A stretch of 59,592 nucleotides of DNA from Fibrobacterota bacterium (GTDB taxonomy: Bacteria > Fibrobacterota > Chitinivibrionia > Chitinivibrionales > Chitinispirillaceae), in assembly GCA_023459055.1 (NCBI GenBank), contig JAEWVR010000010.1, positions 1 to 59,592 of the forward strand, written 5' to 3'. Positions within the stretch are counted from its first letter, which is position 1; each line of letters starts with the position of its first letter. The notes under the pieces were generated by a model. The model did no database searches. It was given only the letters and a program-made list of their open reading frames with translations, and had not been told where the DNA came from. Both the position numbers and the translations under genes were made by a program. Below are positions 26,319-32,836 of the stretch, one piece after another.

Positions 26319-26626
26319 TTTTCCAAACCTCGAAAATAGTTTGACTCATTTTTTGTTGCTTTTCTGGCAGAAAACAGTCTTACTAAACAGTAATTTTTCT
26401 TTTCCTCAACAAATGTATGACAAACAACAATTAAAATTCCACTTGAATTTATTCCCATAGTGACCCATCTGTCTTCTTCATTGCTGTGTTCTTTGTCAAA
26501 AATTGTTAATGCATTTGGATCTAAGAAAACAGTTGCCGCAATTTCAAAACTGATTTTATGTTTTGCCTTATTAATTTTGGCCTTTTCTGGATCCCACTCA
26601 AACTGATAGTGCACTTTCATTCCCAT
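26315..26626 (-). CDS. BrnT-family toxin (RNase)
   Basis: The 103-residue protein carries the BrnT signature FEWDPEKAKINKAKHKISFE followed by AATVFLDPNALTIFD, the DRWVTMG segment and the C-terminal LFSARKATKNE. These match the family of BrnT RNase toxins closely in length and order. Start could be the ATG at 26626 or the second methionine two codons later; the choice does not change the fold. It is paired with the antitoxin gene directly downstream. Confidence 0.88.
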   Translation of the reverse strand: MGMKVHYQFEWDPEKAKINKAKHKISFEIAATVFLDPNALTIFDKEHSNEEDRWVTMGINSSGILIVVCHTFVEEKKNYCLVRLFSARKATKNESNYFRGLEK

Positions 26627-26811
26627 ACTTCAACCAGGATCTGATAGTAAGAAAAATAGCTTTTCAAAACGTTTCATTCTCAGTTCTTCCTTAACCTTTT
26701 TAGTATCTTTATCTGTTAAAATATAATCTCAGTACAATAAGTCAGGTATATATTTAGAGCTGATTAATTCTGAAGCTGAGGTTAAGAAAAACCATTCCCT
26801 CTATTAGCCTT

Positions 26812-26943
26812 TTACTTGATAGCGTTTTCAACAAATTGTTTAAATGCTATTAAGTAGTCCCGGTATTTTTCCGGATCAACTCCAGAATCATCCAATATAT
26901 CGTGTCTTCCAACTACTGCAAATATATTTAACGTCAAAAAATT
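26812..26943 (-). pseudogene. C-terminal remnant of a HEPN-type partner of the MNT nucleotidyltransferase
   Basis: About 43 codons are open on the minus strand, reading IFAVVGRHDILDDSGVDPEK and then YRDYLIAFKQFVENAIK before a stop. There is no start codon, and in-frame sequence ends at a stop only one codon upstream. The position, directly downstream of a minimal nucleotidyltransferase gene, is where HEPN partner genes lie, so I read it as the tail of such a gene that lost its 5' part. The family call is tentative. Confidence 0.5.
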
Positions 26944-26964
26944 TCATACTGCCTAAGAAAATGA

Positions 26965-27276
26965 TTATCCAAAAATCACTTCCCCTTTTTCTGAAATTGT
27001 TTTATATATTGACCCTGCTTCTTTACGATAAAACGCATATTCATTCTCTGATGCTACAACAATATCTTTTGCTATTGGAATGTCCTTTAAGGCAATTATC
27101 ATTTTATTCACTTCATCAATTTTTGATTTAACTTCGTGTTCAAGAACAAAAATATCCAAATCACTATTATCACCCGGATCACCATAGACCTGTGAACCAA
27201 AAAGAACAATACTTACTGGTGATGCAACTGACCTGATTTTTTCAACAATAGTTTTTTTCATTTGTTCCGAAATCAC
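26965..27276 (-). CDS. Minimal nucleotidyltransferase (MNT domain), toxin-antitoxin-type
   Basis: The 103-residue protein has the MNT motif VLFGSQVYGDPGDNSDLDIFV (GS followed by DxD), the core of the polymerase-beta-like nucleotidyltransferases that pair with HEPN proteins. Start is GTG at 27276 with AAGGG upstream, or the ATG five codons later. In intact systems MNT enzymes AMPylate and silence the HEPN RNase. Here the partner downstream is only a fragment, so the gene may be an orphan antitoxin. Confidence 0.85.
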   Translation of the reverse strand: MISEQMKKTIVEKIRSVASPVSIVLFGSQVYGDPGDNSDLDIFVLEHEVKSKIDEVNKMIIALKDIPIAKDIVVASENEYAFYRKEAGSIYKTISEKGEVIFG

Positions 27277-27420
27277 GACAATGCCCTTTTTAAGAATGCT
27301 GAGCTAGAAAACGTTAAGAAGATTGAATATCGATTTATAATTTCACCTTACATTCCACTCTGTTCAGTGCTTGAACAAATATACTATTGTCATGTGCAGG
27401 CTACAAGAGTTTATGGTGAA

Positions 27421-27540
27421 AAAAGGTTAAGATTTAGGTTGAGGTTGAGGTTGAGGAAATGCAGACTTTGGTATTCTTTTCTCATCTTCCTTAACCTTAG
27501 CCTCAACCTCTCTTTCATCTTCCACTACCTTCTCCGGCAG
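27421..27540. repeat. AACCTTAACCTTAGCC-type inverted repeat, family D, block 3
   Basis: Left arm: AGGTTAAGATTTAGGTTGAGG followed by repeated GAGGTT units. Right arm: CTTCCTTAACCTTAGCCTC and AACCTCTC. The arms are separated by about 35 bp. The surrounding 27277-27635 contains no gene that I can support. Confidence 0.75.
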
Positions 27541-27635
27541 GTCAAATCCTAGCATTCGCTTGAAAAAAACATTCTTTTTTCTTTTTCGTTCATATTTGAT
27601 GGAATAGATGACACTTTTGTTTTGGAAAAAATGTT

Positions 27636-27771
27636 TCACGCGGAGGCGCGGGGCTCGCGGAGATTAAGAAAATAACAAAAAGAAAGTCTAATATTTTTTA
27701 TATTAACAACTTCTACTGCATTTTTAACCACATTTTTCTTCATCCTCCGCGAATTCCGCGCCCCCGCGTGA
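27636..27771. repeat. GC-rich palindromic repeat, family A, copy 3
   Basis: This copy begins TCACGCGGAGGCGCGGGG and ends CCGCGCCCCCGCGTGA, with an AT-rich middle. It lies 27 kb from the two copies beside the fucose synthase gene, which shows that the family is dispersed and did not arise only through the local duplication there. Confidence 0.8.
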
Positions 27772-27872
27772 GAACTGTCTTTTATTTTTTCCCTACTATC
27801 ATTTTTTGTACGCCAGTTTTTTTAGACGTCCTGCCGGGCATATCTTCAATCTCAACCTTCTTTTCTTCTCAC

Positions 27873-28448
27873 TTATACCATACTTCGAAAACTTTTTACC
27901 TTCTCCATCTGATTCTGTAAATCATATACTCTGATAAATTCGTTGAGGATATCATAGTTAATATTTACTAAATCAGAAACAAGCATTTTACTGATATCAG
28001 AAATATGCTTTTCTGATCCACCCTCTCTGTAATACTGAAGTTTTCTGATTATTACATATTCTGGTGGAGCAACCCACACATTCTGCTCTGAATTAATCTC
28101 AATCCTCTGACGATTCATAAAACCCCAGGCATGCAACGGATCTCCTGTATATGGGTAAACGTCAGCTTTATAGCCAGAATCATGATCTATCAAATTAAAG
28201 TGTGAGAAAGGTTTTCTTGATAATTCAATACGAATAATGTCTTCCGGTGGACAATAAAAATGTGATGGTGGAAAGAGGGAAATGAATTTTTTAATATCAT
28301 TCGTCTGAAGCGTTAACACAAGATCAATATCATGTGTCAACCTTGGTTCTCCAAAAATGGTTGATGCTATTGAACCTGTAATAAAATAATCGAACCCGTT
28401 TTTTTCCAGGGGATCAATAAAAATGGAGAGAAGATCAGGTTGAAGCAT
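27873..28448 (-). CDS. Nucleotidyltransferase-fold protein, uncharacterised
   Basis: The 191-residue protein has a nucleotidyltransferase core: YFITGSIASTIFGEPRLTHD followed by IDLVLTLQ, where GS and DID give the usual catalytic pair. It also has a C-terminal helical part with APPEYVIIRKLQYYREGGSE, as found in AbiEii-like and related proteins. Its function is unknown; members often occur in defence or toxin loci. It overlaps by 14 bases a 53-residue gene upstream, probably as a two-gene unit. Confidence 0.75.
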   Translation of the reverse strand: MLQPDLLSIFIDPLEKNGFDYFITGSIASTIFGEPRLTHDIDLVLTLQTNDIKKFISLFPPSHFYCPPEDIIRIELSRKPFSHFNLIDHDSGYKADVYPYTGDPLHAWGFMNRQRIEINSEQNVWVAPPEYVIIRKLQYYREGGSEKHISDISKMLVSDLVNINYDILNEFIRVYDLQNQMEKVKSFRSMV

Positions 28449-28596
28449 AGAGAAAAATCTTCTTTACTTTTTTTTCTACCTCAGCATCACTCAATTCAGG
28501 ATATACTTTTCGAACTTGCGCAGTTTTCAGCTTGAACGCCATCTCTCGTAAAAGCATCACCTGTTTGTAATTTTCACCTGGTGTTCGTTTTTGCAT
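28435..28596 (-). CDS. Small protein upstream of the nucleotidyltransferase, 53 residues
   Basis: An ATG at 28596 opens a frame of 53 codons beginning MQKRTPGENYKQVMLLREMA and ending KKVKKIFLYAST. The protein is basic and predicted helical (LREMAFKLKTAQVRKVYPEL then SDAEVEKKVKKIF). It ends inside the nucleotidyltransferase gene with a 14-base overlap, a spacing typical of translationally coupled pairs. I do not recognise the family. It might be the partner or regulator of the nucleotidyltransferase. Confidence 0.65.
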   Translation of the reverse strand: MQKRTPGENYKQVMLLREMAFKLKTAQVRKVYPELSDAEVEKKVKKIFLYAST

Positions 28597-28634
28597 ACTT
28601 TAAAGATACCTTTTTTAGGGATATTCTGCAAGAG

Positions 28635-28735
28635 GAAGTGACAAGTGACACGTAACGAGTGACGAGTTTTTGAGAAGCCCTTCGGGCCTCGAACGATCCC
28701 AACATGTCACGTGTCACTCGTCACATGTCACTTCC
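28635..28735. repeat. Palindromic repeat, family B, copy 1
   Basis: About 100 bp with outer arms AAGTGACAAGTGACACGTAA and (inverted) GTGTCACTCGTCACATGTCA, and a central hairpin GAAGCCCTTCGGGCCTCG. It overlaps the last eight codons of the regulator gene, supplying its C-terminal residues and stop. Confidence 0.85.
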
Positions 28736-29187
28736 TTCTCCAACTCCGCAATCTCCGCCTTAAGCAGCTCAAACTCCCTTAGTCGTCGTTCCATATAAGA
28801 TTTGGTAATTCTTACCTTCTCTTTAATCCCCTCCGGTGTAAGAATATATTGCCACCGGATTTTATCTGGATTATTTTTTAATTTCTTTGCTCTGATTATT
28901 CCTTTTTCTACTAATCCAGATACAACGAAATTTACCTTTCCAAGACTAATACCCAGCTTCTCTGCAAGGGAGCGTTGGGTGTGTGATGGATTCTTTTCGA
29001 TCTCTTTGAGTATATGATAGTCGTGATTGGATGGATGTGACACGTGACACGTGACGAGTGACGAGTCAGGGGAAGAAGTGACATGTGACACGTAACGAGT
29101 GACAACTGACGAGTCAGGAGCAGAATTATTCTGATCACTACCTACTGTTTCAGAATTTCCTGAATTCTCAACCACTTGTAATAACAC
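28714..29187 (-). CDS. MarR/winged-helix regulator, EPS-associated type
   Basis: A winged helix-turn-helix is clear: NHDYHILKEIEKNPSHTQRS, then LAEKLGISLGKVNFVVSGLV as the recognition helix, a wing with RWQYILTPEGIKEK, and a C-terminal helix. This matches the MarR-like EPS-associated regulators that are found beside exopolysaccharide loci. No ATG start exists; the longest frame opens with GTG at 29187. Residues before NHDYH lie over a family B repeat, so a GTG at 29043 giving about 109 residues, the usual size for that family, is likely the functional start. The last residues TCDE also come from repeat DNA. Confidence 0.75.
   Translation of the reverse strand: MLLQVVENSGNSETVGSDQNNSAPDSSVVTRYVSHVTSSPDSSLVTCHVSHPSNHDYHILKEIEKNPSHTQRSLAEKLGISLGKVNFVVSGLVEKGIIRAKKLKNNPDKIRWQYILTPEGIKEKVRITKSYMERRLREFELLKAEIAELEKEVTCDE
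29038..29118. repeat. Partial palindromic repeat, family B, copy 2, inside the regulator frame
   Basis: Two half units (GTGACACGTGACACGTGACG and GACATGTGACACGTAACGAG) lie in one orientation without the central hairpin. They code in frame for a repetitive stretch (SSVVTRYVSHV, SSLVTCHVSHP) of the annotated regulator, if translation starts upstream. Confidence 0.8.
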
Positions 29188-29250
29188 CTTGATTATCTTT
29201 TTGATACATTCGTACGTTCACCTATTGAACAATATACGTTAATGGTGAAG

Positions 29251-29349
29251 AAGTGACAAGTGACGCGTAACGAGTGACGAGTTGTTGAGAAGCCCTGAAG
29301 GGCTTCGACGATTTCCAACTCGTCACGTGTCACACGTCACTCGTCACAT
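29251..29349. repeat. Palindromic repeat, family B, copy 3
   Basis: Outer arms AAGTGACAAGTGACGCGTAA and inverted CACGTGTCACACGTCACTCG flank a hairpin AGAAGCCCTGAAGGGCTTCG. It includes the stop codon of the four-helix-bundle gene at 29337, which therefore ends in CDE as the regulator does. Confidence 0.85.
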
Positions 29350-29696
29350 CTTCTCAAACTCCTGATCAACCCGGTAAGCATTAGGATTATCTCATTAAGA
29401 GATTGTTTTAGATATGATAAATCAGCTGAAGTTAATTTTAGTTTCTCTGCGAGAATCAATTGTGTTTCGACTTCTGCGCTTGATCCAAGAGCAATATGTA
29501 AGAATTGAATAAATTCTTTTCTTGTTTGACGGGCTGCTCCTTCAGCAATATTTGATGGTATCGAAACAGCAGCTCTTCTAAGCTGATTTGTTAAACCAAA
29601 AATTTCTTCCTTTGGAAAAGAACCGGTGACTGTGTAGAGTTCCCGTGCAAATTCAATTGATTTTTTCCAGACATCAAGGTCTTTGTGTGTTTTCAT
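29337..29696 (-). CDS. Four-helix bundle protein (23S rRNA intervening-sequence protein family)
   Basis: The 119-residue protein follows the family consensus well: HKDLDVWKKSIEFARELYTV, FGLTNQLRRAAVSIPSNIAEG and FIQFLHIALGSSAEVETQLI. Its last residues RRCDE and the stop codon come from a family B repeat. It is closer to the family consensus than the copy at 25614. Like the other two, it stands between two repeats of one family. Confidence 0.9.
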   Translation of the reverse strand: MKTHKDLDVWKKSIEFARELYTVTGSFPKEEIFGLTNQLRRAAVSIPSNIAEGAARQTRKEFIQFLHIALGSSAEVETQLILAEKLKLTSADLSYLKQSLNEIILMLTGLIRSLRRCDE

Positions 29697-29789
29697 TTAG
29701 CAGTCTTTCTGCAGGGCATTAACGGATTATGTATAATATCTTAAAAATATATTAGTAACGTATATAGTTTCAAAAAGGGGGGGGGAATG

Positions 29790-29887
29790 AAGTGACAAGT
29801 GACGTGTAACGAGTGACGAGTTTTTAAGAAGCCCTTCGGGCTTTGAATGTTCCAAACTCGTCACGTGTCACTCGTCACTCGTTACAT
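29790..29887. repeat. Palindromic repeat, family B, copy 4
   Basis: Outer arms AAGTGACAAGTGACGTGTAA and inverted CTCGTCACGTGTCACTCGTC; central hairpin AGAAGCCCTTCGGGCTTTG. It is preceded by a run of nine G at about 29777-29785 and ends two bases before the vapC stop codon. Confidence 0.85.
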
Positions 29888-29888
29888 T

Positions 29889-30272
29889 TCAACCCTCATA
29901 AAGTTTCAACATCGAATTTGCTGCAATTCCTTTAAAATGCTTATCTATTGTAAACAGCGGGGTATTTGTATCAATTGCGTTTTGGGCGATAAGAAGGTCT
30001 GAGAGTCCGATTCCATTTACACCTTTTGAAATACAGCTTACCTGCATTTGAATTATTGTTTTCCAGTCGATATTCAGGTGTTGACACTCCAGACATTCTA
30101 ATAGCGAAATCAATTCTTTTTCTTTTCGATAATGAAGCGGAGGCATCATCTCTGCCAAAATCAAATCATTCGTTACCACAAGATTCTCGTCGATAAGATA
30201 CTCAAGCATATCCGCAGCATCGCCGTCACGAAAATAATCAATCCATACCGACGTATCAACCAACACCTTCAT
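29889..30272 (-). CDS. VapC-type PIN-domain ribonuclease toxin
   Basis: The 127-residue PIN domain protein has the acidic residues of the family in order: Asp6 in VLVDTSVWIDYF, Glu41 in ILAEMMPPL, Asp in GLSDLLIAQNA near residue 97, and Asp in LFTIDKHF near residue 114. These form the metal site of PIN RNases. Its ATG overlaps the antitoxin stop by four bases. It would cleave RNA when freed from the antitoxin. Confidence 0.9.
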   Translation of the reverse strand: MKVLVDTSVWIDYFRDGDAADMLEYLIDENLVVTNDLILAEMMPPLHYRKEKELISLLECLECQHLNIDWKTIIQMQVSCISKGVNGIGLSDLLIAQNAIDTNTPLFTIDKHFKGIAANSMLKLYEG

Positions 30273-30463
30273 TTTCTGTTCCTAAGCACAGTAAGGTCTA
30301 TACCCAAGTCTATCTTACCTCTGTATTTCTTAATACCAGCAATCTTTTTTCTACGTACATATTCTTCTAATGCACTGATAATCACCGATGTCTTTGTTTT
30401 CATGTTCGATAAACTTACCGCTTCATCAAGTAAATCCTGAGGCAAATCAATTGTCGTTCGCAT
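30269..30463 (-). CDS. VapB-type antitoxin
   Basis: The 64-residue form begins MRTTIDLPQDLLDEAVSLSN, a ribbon-helix-helix DNA-binding start, followed by KTKTSVIISALEEYVRRKK and a C-terminal tail that would bind the toxin. I place the start at 30463 because GGAGG lies five bases upstream; the frame is open eight codons more from a GTG. It is the first gene of a vapBC operon. Confidence 0.88.
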   Translation of the reverse strand: MRTTIDLPQDLLDEAVSLSNMKTKTSVIISALEEYVRRKKIAGIKKYRGKIDLGIDLTVLRNRK

Positions 30464-30564
30464 GTATTCCTCCCTTATTATATGCACTAGTTATGCATAA
30501 TAAATAAATATCCATGCATATAGTATACATTTTTTCGAGGAAATTGGCAAGGAGGGGGGGGGAG

Positions 30565-30664
30565 AAGTGACAAGTGACGCGTAACGTGTGACGAATTTTT
30601 GAGAAGCCCTCACGGGCTTCAAACGTTCCAACTCGTCACATGTCACTGGTCACTCGTCACTTCC
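30565..30664. repeat. Palindromic repeat, family B, copy 5
   Basis: Outer arms AAGTGACAAGTGACGCGTAA and inverted CGTCACATGTCACTGGTCAC; central hairpin AGAAGCCCTCACGGGCTTC. It follows a G-rich tract at 30551-30562 and lies between the divergent vapB and hicB genes. Confidence 0.85.
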
Positions 30665-30707
30665 TCACATTATATCTTCTTTAATATCTATCAACCTTTT
30701 TCACTCC

Positions 30708-30736
30708 TTGATACTTTCAAATAAAAACGGTATATT
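30708..30736 (+). promoter_or_regulatory. Sigma70-type promoter for hicB
   Basis: TTGATA at 30708-30713 and TATATT at 30731-30736 are separated by 17 bases. The AGGAG ribosome binding site at 30751 and the ATG at 30762 follow, leaving a short leader. The match to the consensus is good, but it is a reading by eye. Confidence 0.7.
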
Positions 30737-30761
30737 AGTAATGCTTATACAGGAGTTCAAA

Positions 30762-30986
30762 ATGGTATCAAAAATTAGTGTTGTCATTGAAAAAGATGAT
30801 TTTGGATATTACGCTTATTGTCCTGAACTAGAGGGGTGTCACTCCCAGGGAAATACATTTGAAGAAGCAATGGCAAACATAAAAGAAGCTGCTGAACTGT
30901 ATATCGAAACACTTTCACAAGATGAACTCAGACAGAGAATAAGTCATGAAATACTAACAACGTCTCTTGAGGTCGAATGTGTCTAA
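30762..30986 (+). CDS. HicB-family antitoxin, without an adjacent HicA
   Basis: The 74-residue protein has the partial RNase H-like fold of HicB: KISVVIEKDDFGYYAYCPEL, EGCHSQGNTFEEAMANIKEA and a helix AELYIETLSQDEL. I start it at 30762, where AGGAG stands seven bases upstream; the frame is open 18 codons earlier but that part contains the promoter. No hicA gene lies on either side: a family B repeat begins four bases after the stop. It may be a solitary antitoxin, or the toxin gene was lost. Confidence 0.87.
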   Translation: MVSKISVVIEKDDFGYYAYCPELEGCHSQGNTFEEAMANIKEAAELYIETLSQDELRQRISHEILTTSLEVECV

Positions 30987-30989
30987 ATA

Positions 30990-31087
30990 GTGACAAGTGA
31001 CGCGTAACGAGTGACCAGTTTTTTGAGAAGCCCTCACGGGCTTCGAACGTTCCAACTCGTCACATGTCACTGGTCACTCGTCACTTC
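30990..31087. repeat. Palindromic repeat, family B, copy 6
   Basis: Outer arms GTGACAAGTGACGCGTAACG and inverted CACATGTCACTGGTCACTCG; central hairpin AGAAGCCCTCACGGGCTTC. It fills the space between the hicB stop and the hydrogenase stop, which are on opposite strands, so it may also end transcription from both sides. Confidence 0.85.
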
Positions 31088-31088
31088 C

Positions 31089-32834
31089 CTACCGTTGATA
31101 CTCAGGACGCGCTGAATATTTTGTATGAAGCAAATGATGCGATTTGTGACCGTTTGGTTCACCGAGAAAATCTTCGTACAGTTTCTTTACAAACGGGTTC
31201 TCGTGTGAGTAACGGAGCTTTTGATCTCTGTCATCACTGCATAACCCAGCAGTACGTGCTTTCCTTAATTCGTCGGTAACACCATACGGCTGACCGCCAC
31301 CTCCGACACAACCTCCCGGACACGCCATCACTTCAATAAAATGGTACGGAAGCTCTTTGCCTTCCTTTTTAGCAGCTCTTACTTTATCAAGAACATGTTC
31401 GACATTTTTTAGACCATGTGCAACGGCAACCCGTACCGTGGTCCCGCCAACATCAACTACACCCTCCTTTACACCTTCAAGACCGCGAACCGCTTCAATT
31501 TCAACATTGGCAAGTTTCTCACCGGTCATTAAATTGTAAGCAGTACGTAAAGCAGCCTCCATCACACCACCGGTATATCCGAAAATCGTTCCTGCACCGG
31601 TGTATTCACCAAGAATATGATCTGAATCTTCATCTGGTAAATTGATAAAATCAATACCAGCCTGCTTGATCATTCGCGCGAGTTCTCTTGTTGTCAGGGC
31701 AACATCAACATCCTGTACCCCGGATGCATACATTTCACCTGAACGTCCAAGTTCAAATTTCTTTGCAGTACATGGCATAATGGACACCATATACATTTTT
31801 TTCTGATCGATGCCGTTCTTTTCAGTATAATAGGTCTTTGCAAGTGCACCAAGCATTGCCTGGGGAGATTTACATGTTGAGAAATTGTCTTTAAGATCAA
31901 AATGATATTTCTCCATGAAGTCAACCCATGCCGGACAGCAGCTCGTGATTAAGGGCAGTGTATCTGGTGCTTTTGTAAACCTATTAATAAATTCAGTACC
32001 TTCCTCAACAATAGTGACATCAGCACTGAAATTGGTATCAAACACTGCCTTAAAACCCATTCTGCGTAATGCTGCATAGATTTTTTTGGTTAAATTAGTG
32101 CCAGGTTTGAAACCGAATGCTTCGCCAATAGCAACACGTACCGCAGGTGCAATCTGTACCGCACAGTAAAGATCAGTATTCTGAAGAGCATTCCAGACCT
32201 TCTGCGTTTCATCATTTTCGACAATTGCACCTGTCGGGCAATGTGCTGAACACTGACCACAGCGTACACATGGTGATTCCGCCAGATTAATTTCACCGGC
32301 CGGTGAAATACGTGTATCAATTCCACGTTCGATAAAGGACAACGCCCATACATTCTGGACATTCTGGCAAACATTGACACAACGGCCACACAATACACAT
32401 TTACGCGGATCGAGTGCTATAGATCCTGTCGTGCAATCACATTTAAGATCAGACACGCATTCAGTATAGGATTCACGGCGTATTCCAAAGTCAGCTGCTA
32501 ATTTCTGAAGTTCACAGTTTCCATTGCGCCCACATGTCAGACATTCGTTGGGATGTTTTGACAAAATAAGTTCAATTACAGACCTTCGTACATTGACGAT
32601 TTCTGTATCATGCGTTGTGATCTCCATATTGTTGTCAATAGGGGTACAACAAGCACGCAGCATCTTGTTTGAATTCTTTACCTTTACAATACAGATACCG
32701 CAGCCTGCAGTTGCAGGAAGATCAGGATGTTTACAAAGTGTTGGAATTTTCACCTGTACTTTCTCAGCAGCCTCAAGTATTGTAGACCCTTCCGGAACAG
32801 ATACCGGAATACCATTTATTTTTGCATTTATCAT
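31089..32834 (-). CDS. hndD: NAD(P)-linked [FeFe] hydrogenase, catalytic subunit (HndD/HydA type)
   Basis: The 581-residue protein reduces protons to H2. The N-terminal [2Fe-2S] domain (ATAGCGICIVKV), a His/Cys [4Fe-4S] segment (HPNECLTCGRNGNCELQ) and two [4Fe-4S] clusters (CVLCGRCVNVCQNV, CVRCGQCSAHCPTGA) precede the H-cluster domain. All three H-cluster motifs are intact: TSCCPAW, MPCTAKKFE and EVMACPGGCVGGGGQ. Length and architecture match the soluble NAD-dependent enzymes, which in many anaerobes bifurcate electrons between NADH and ferredoxin. It is the last gene of a four-gene operon. Confidence 0.95.
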   Translation of the reverse strand: MINAKINGIPVSVPEGSTILEAAEKVQVKIPTLCKHPDLPATAGCGICIVKVKNSNKMLRACCTPIDNNMEITTHDTEIVNVRRSVIELILSKHPNECLTCGRNGNCELQKLAADFGIRRESYTECVSDLKCDCTTGSIALDPRKCVLCGRCVNVCQNVQNVWALSFIERGIDTRISPAGEINLAESPCVRCGQCSAHCPTGAIVENDETQKVWNALQNTDLYCAVQIAPAVRVAIGEAFGFKPGTNLTKKIYAALRRMGFKAVFDTNFSADVTIVEEGTEFINRFTKAPDTLPLITSCCPAWVDFMEKYHFDLKDNFSTCKSPQAMLGALAKTYYTEKNGIDQKKMYMVSIMPCTAKKFELGRSGEMYASGVQDVDVALTTRELARMIKQAGIDFINLPDEDSDHILGEYTGAGTIFGYTGGVMEAALRTAYNLMTGEKLANVEIEAVRGLEGVKEGVVDVGGTTVRVAVAHGLKNVEHVLDKVRAAKKEGKELPYHFIEVMACPGGCVGGGGQPYGVTDELRKARTAGLCSDDRDQKLRYSHENPFVKKLYEDFLGEPNGHKSHHLLHTKYSARPEYQR

Positions 32835-32836
32835 GA

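Noticed and set aside
23149..29696. Diversity-generating retroelement with Avd-type four-helix-bundle proteins
   Set aside because: No reverse transcriptase gene or template/variable repeat pair is seen; the proteins fit the intervening-sequence protein family better.
29777..30562. Phase-variable G tracts
   Set aside because: The runs of eight to nine G at 29777 and 30551 lie between genes beside B repeats and not in a promoter or coding frame that I can identify, so there is no evidence for switching.
28635..31087. Integron attC sites
   Set aside because: The B repeats are palindromic and separate single genes, but I do not find the RYYYAAC/GTTRRRY core pairs, genes lie on both strands, and no integrase gene is in the window.
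28635..31087. CRISPR array
   Set aside because: Repeats are about 100 bp, irregularly spaced (roughly 320-770 bp) with genes between them, and no cas gene is present.
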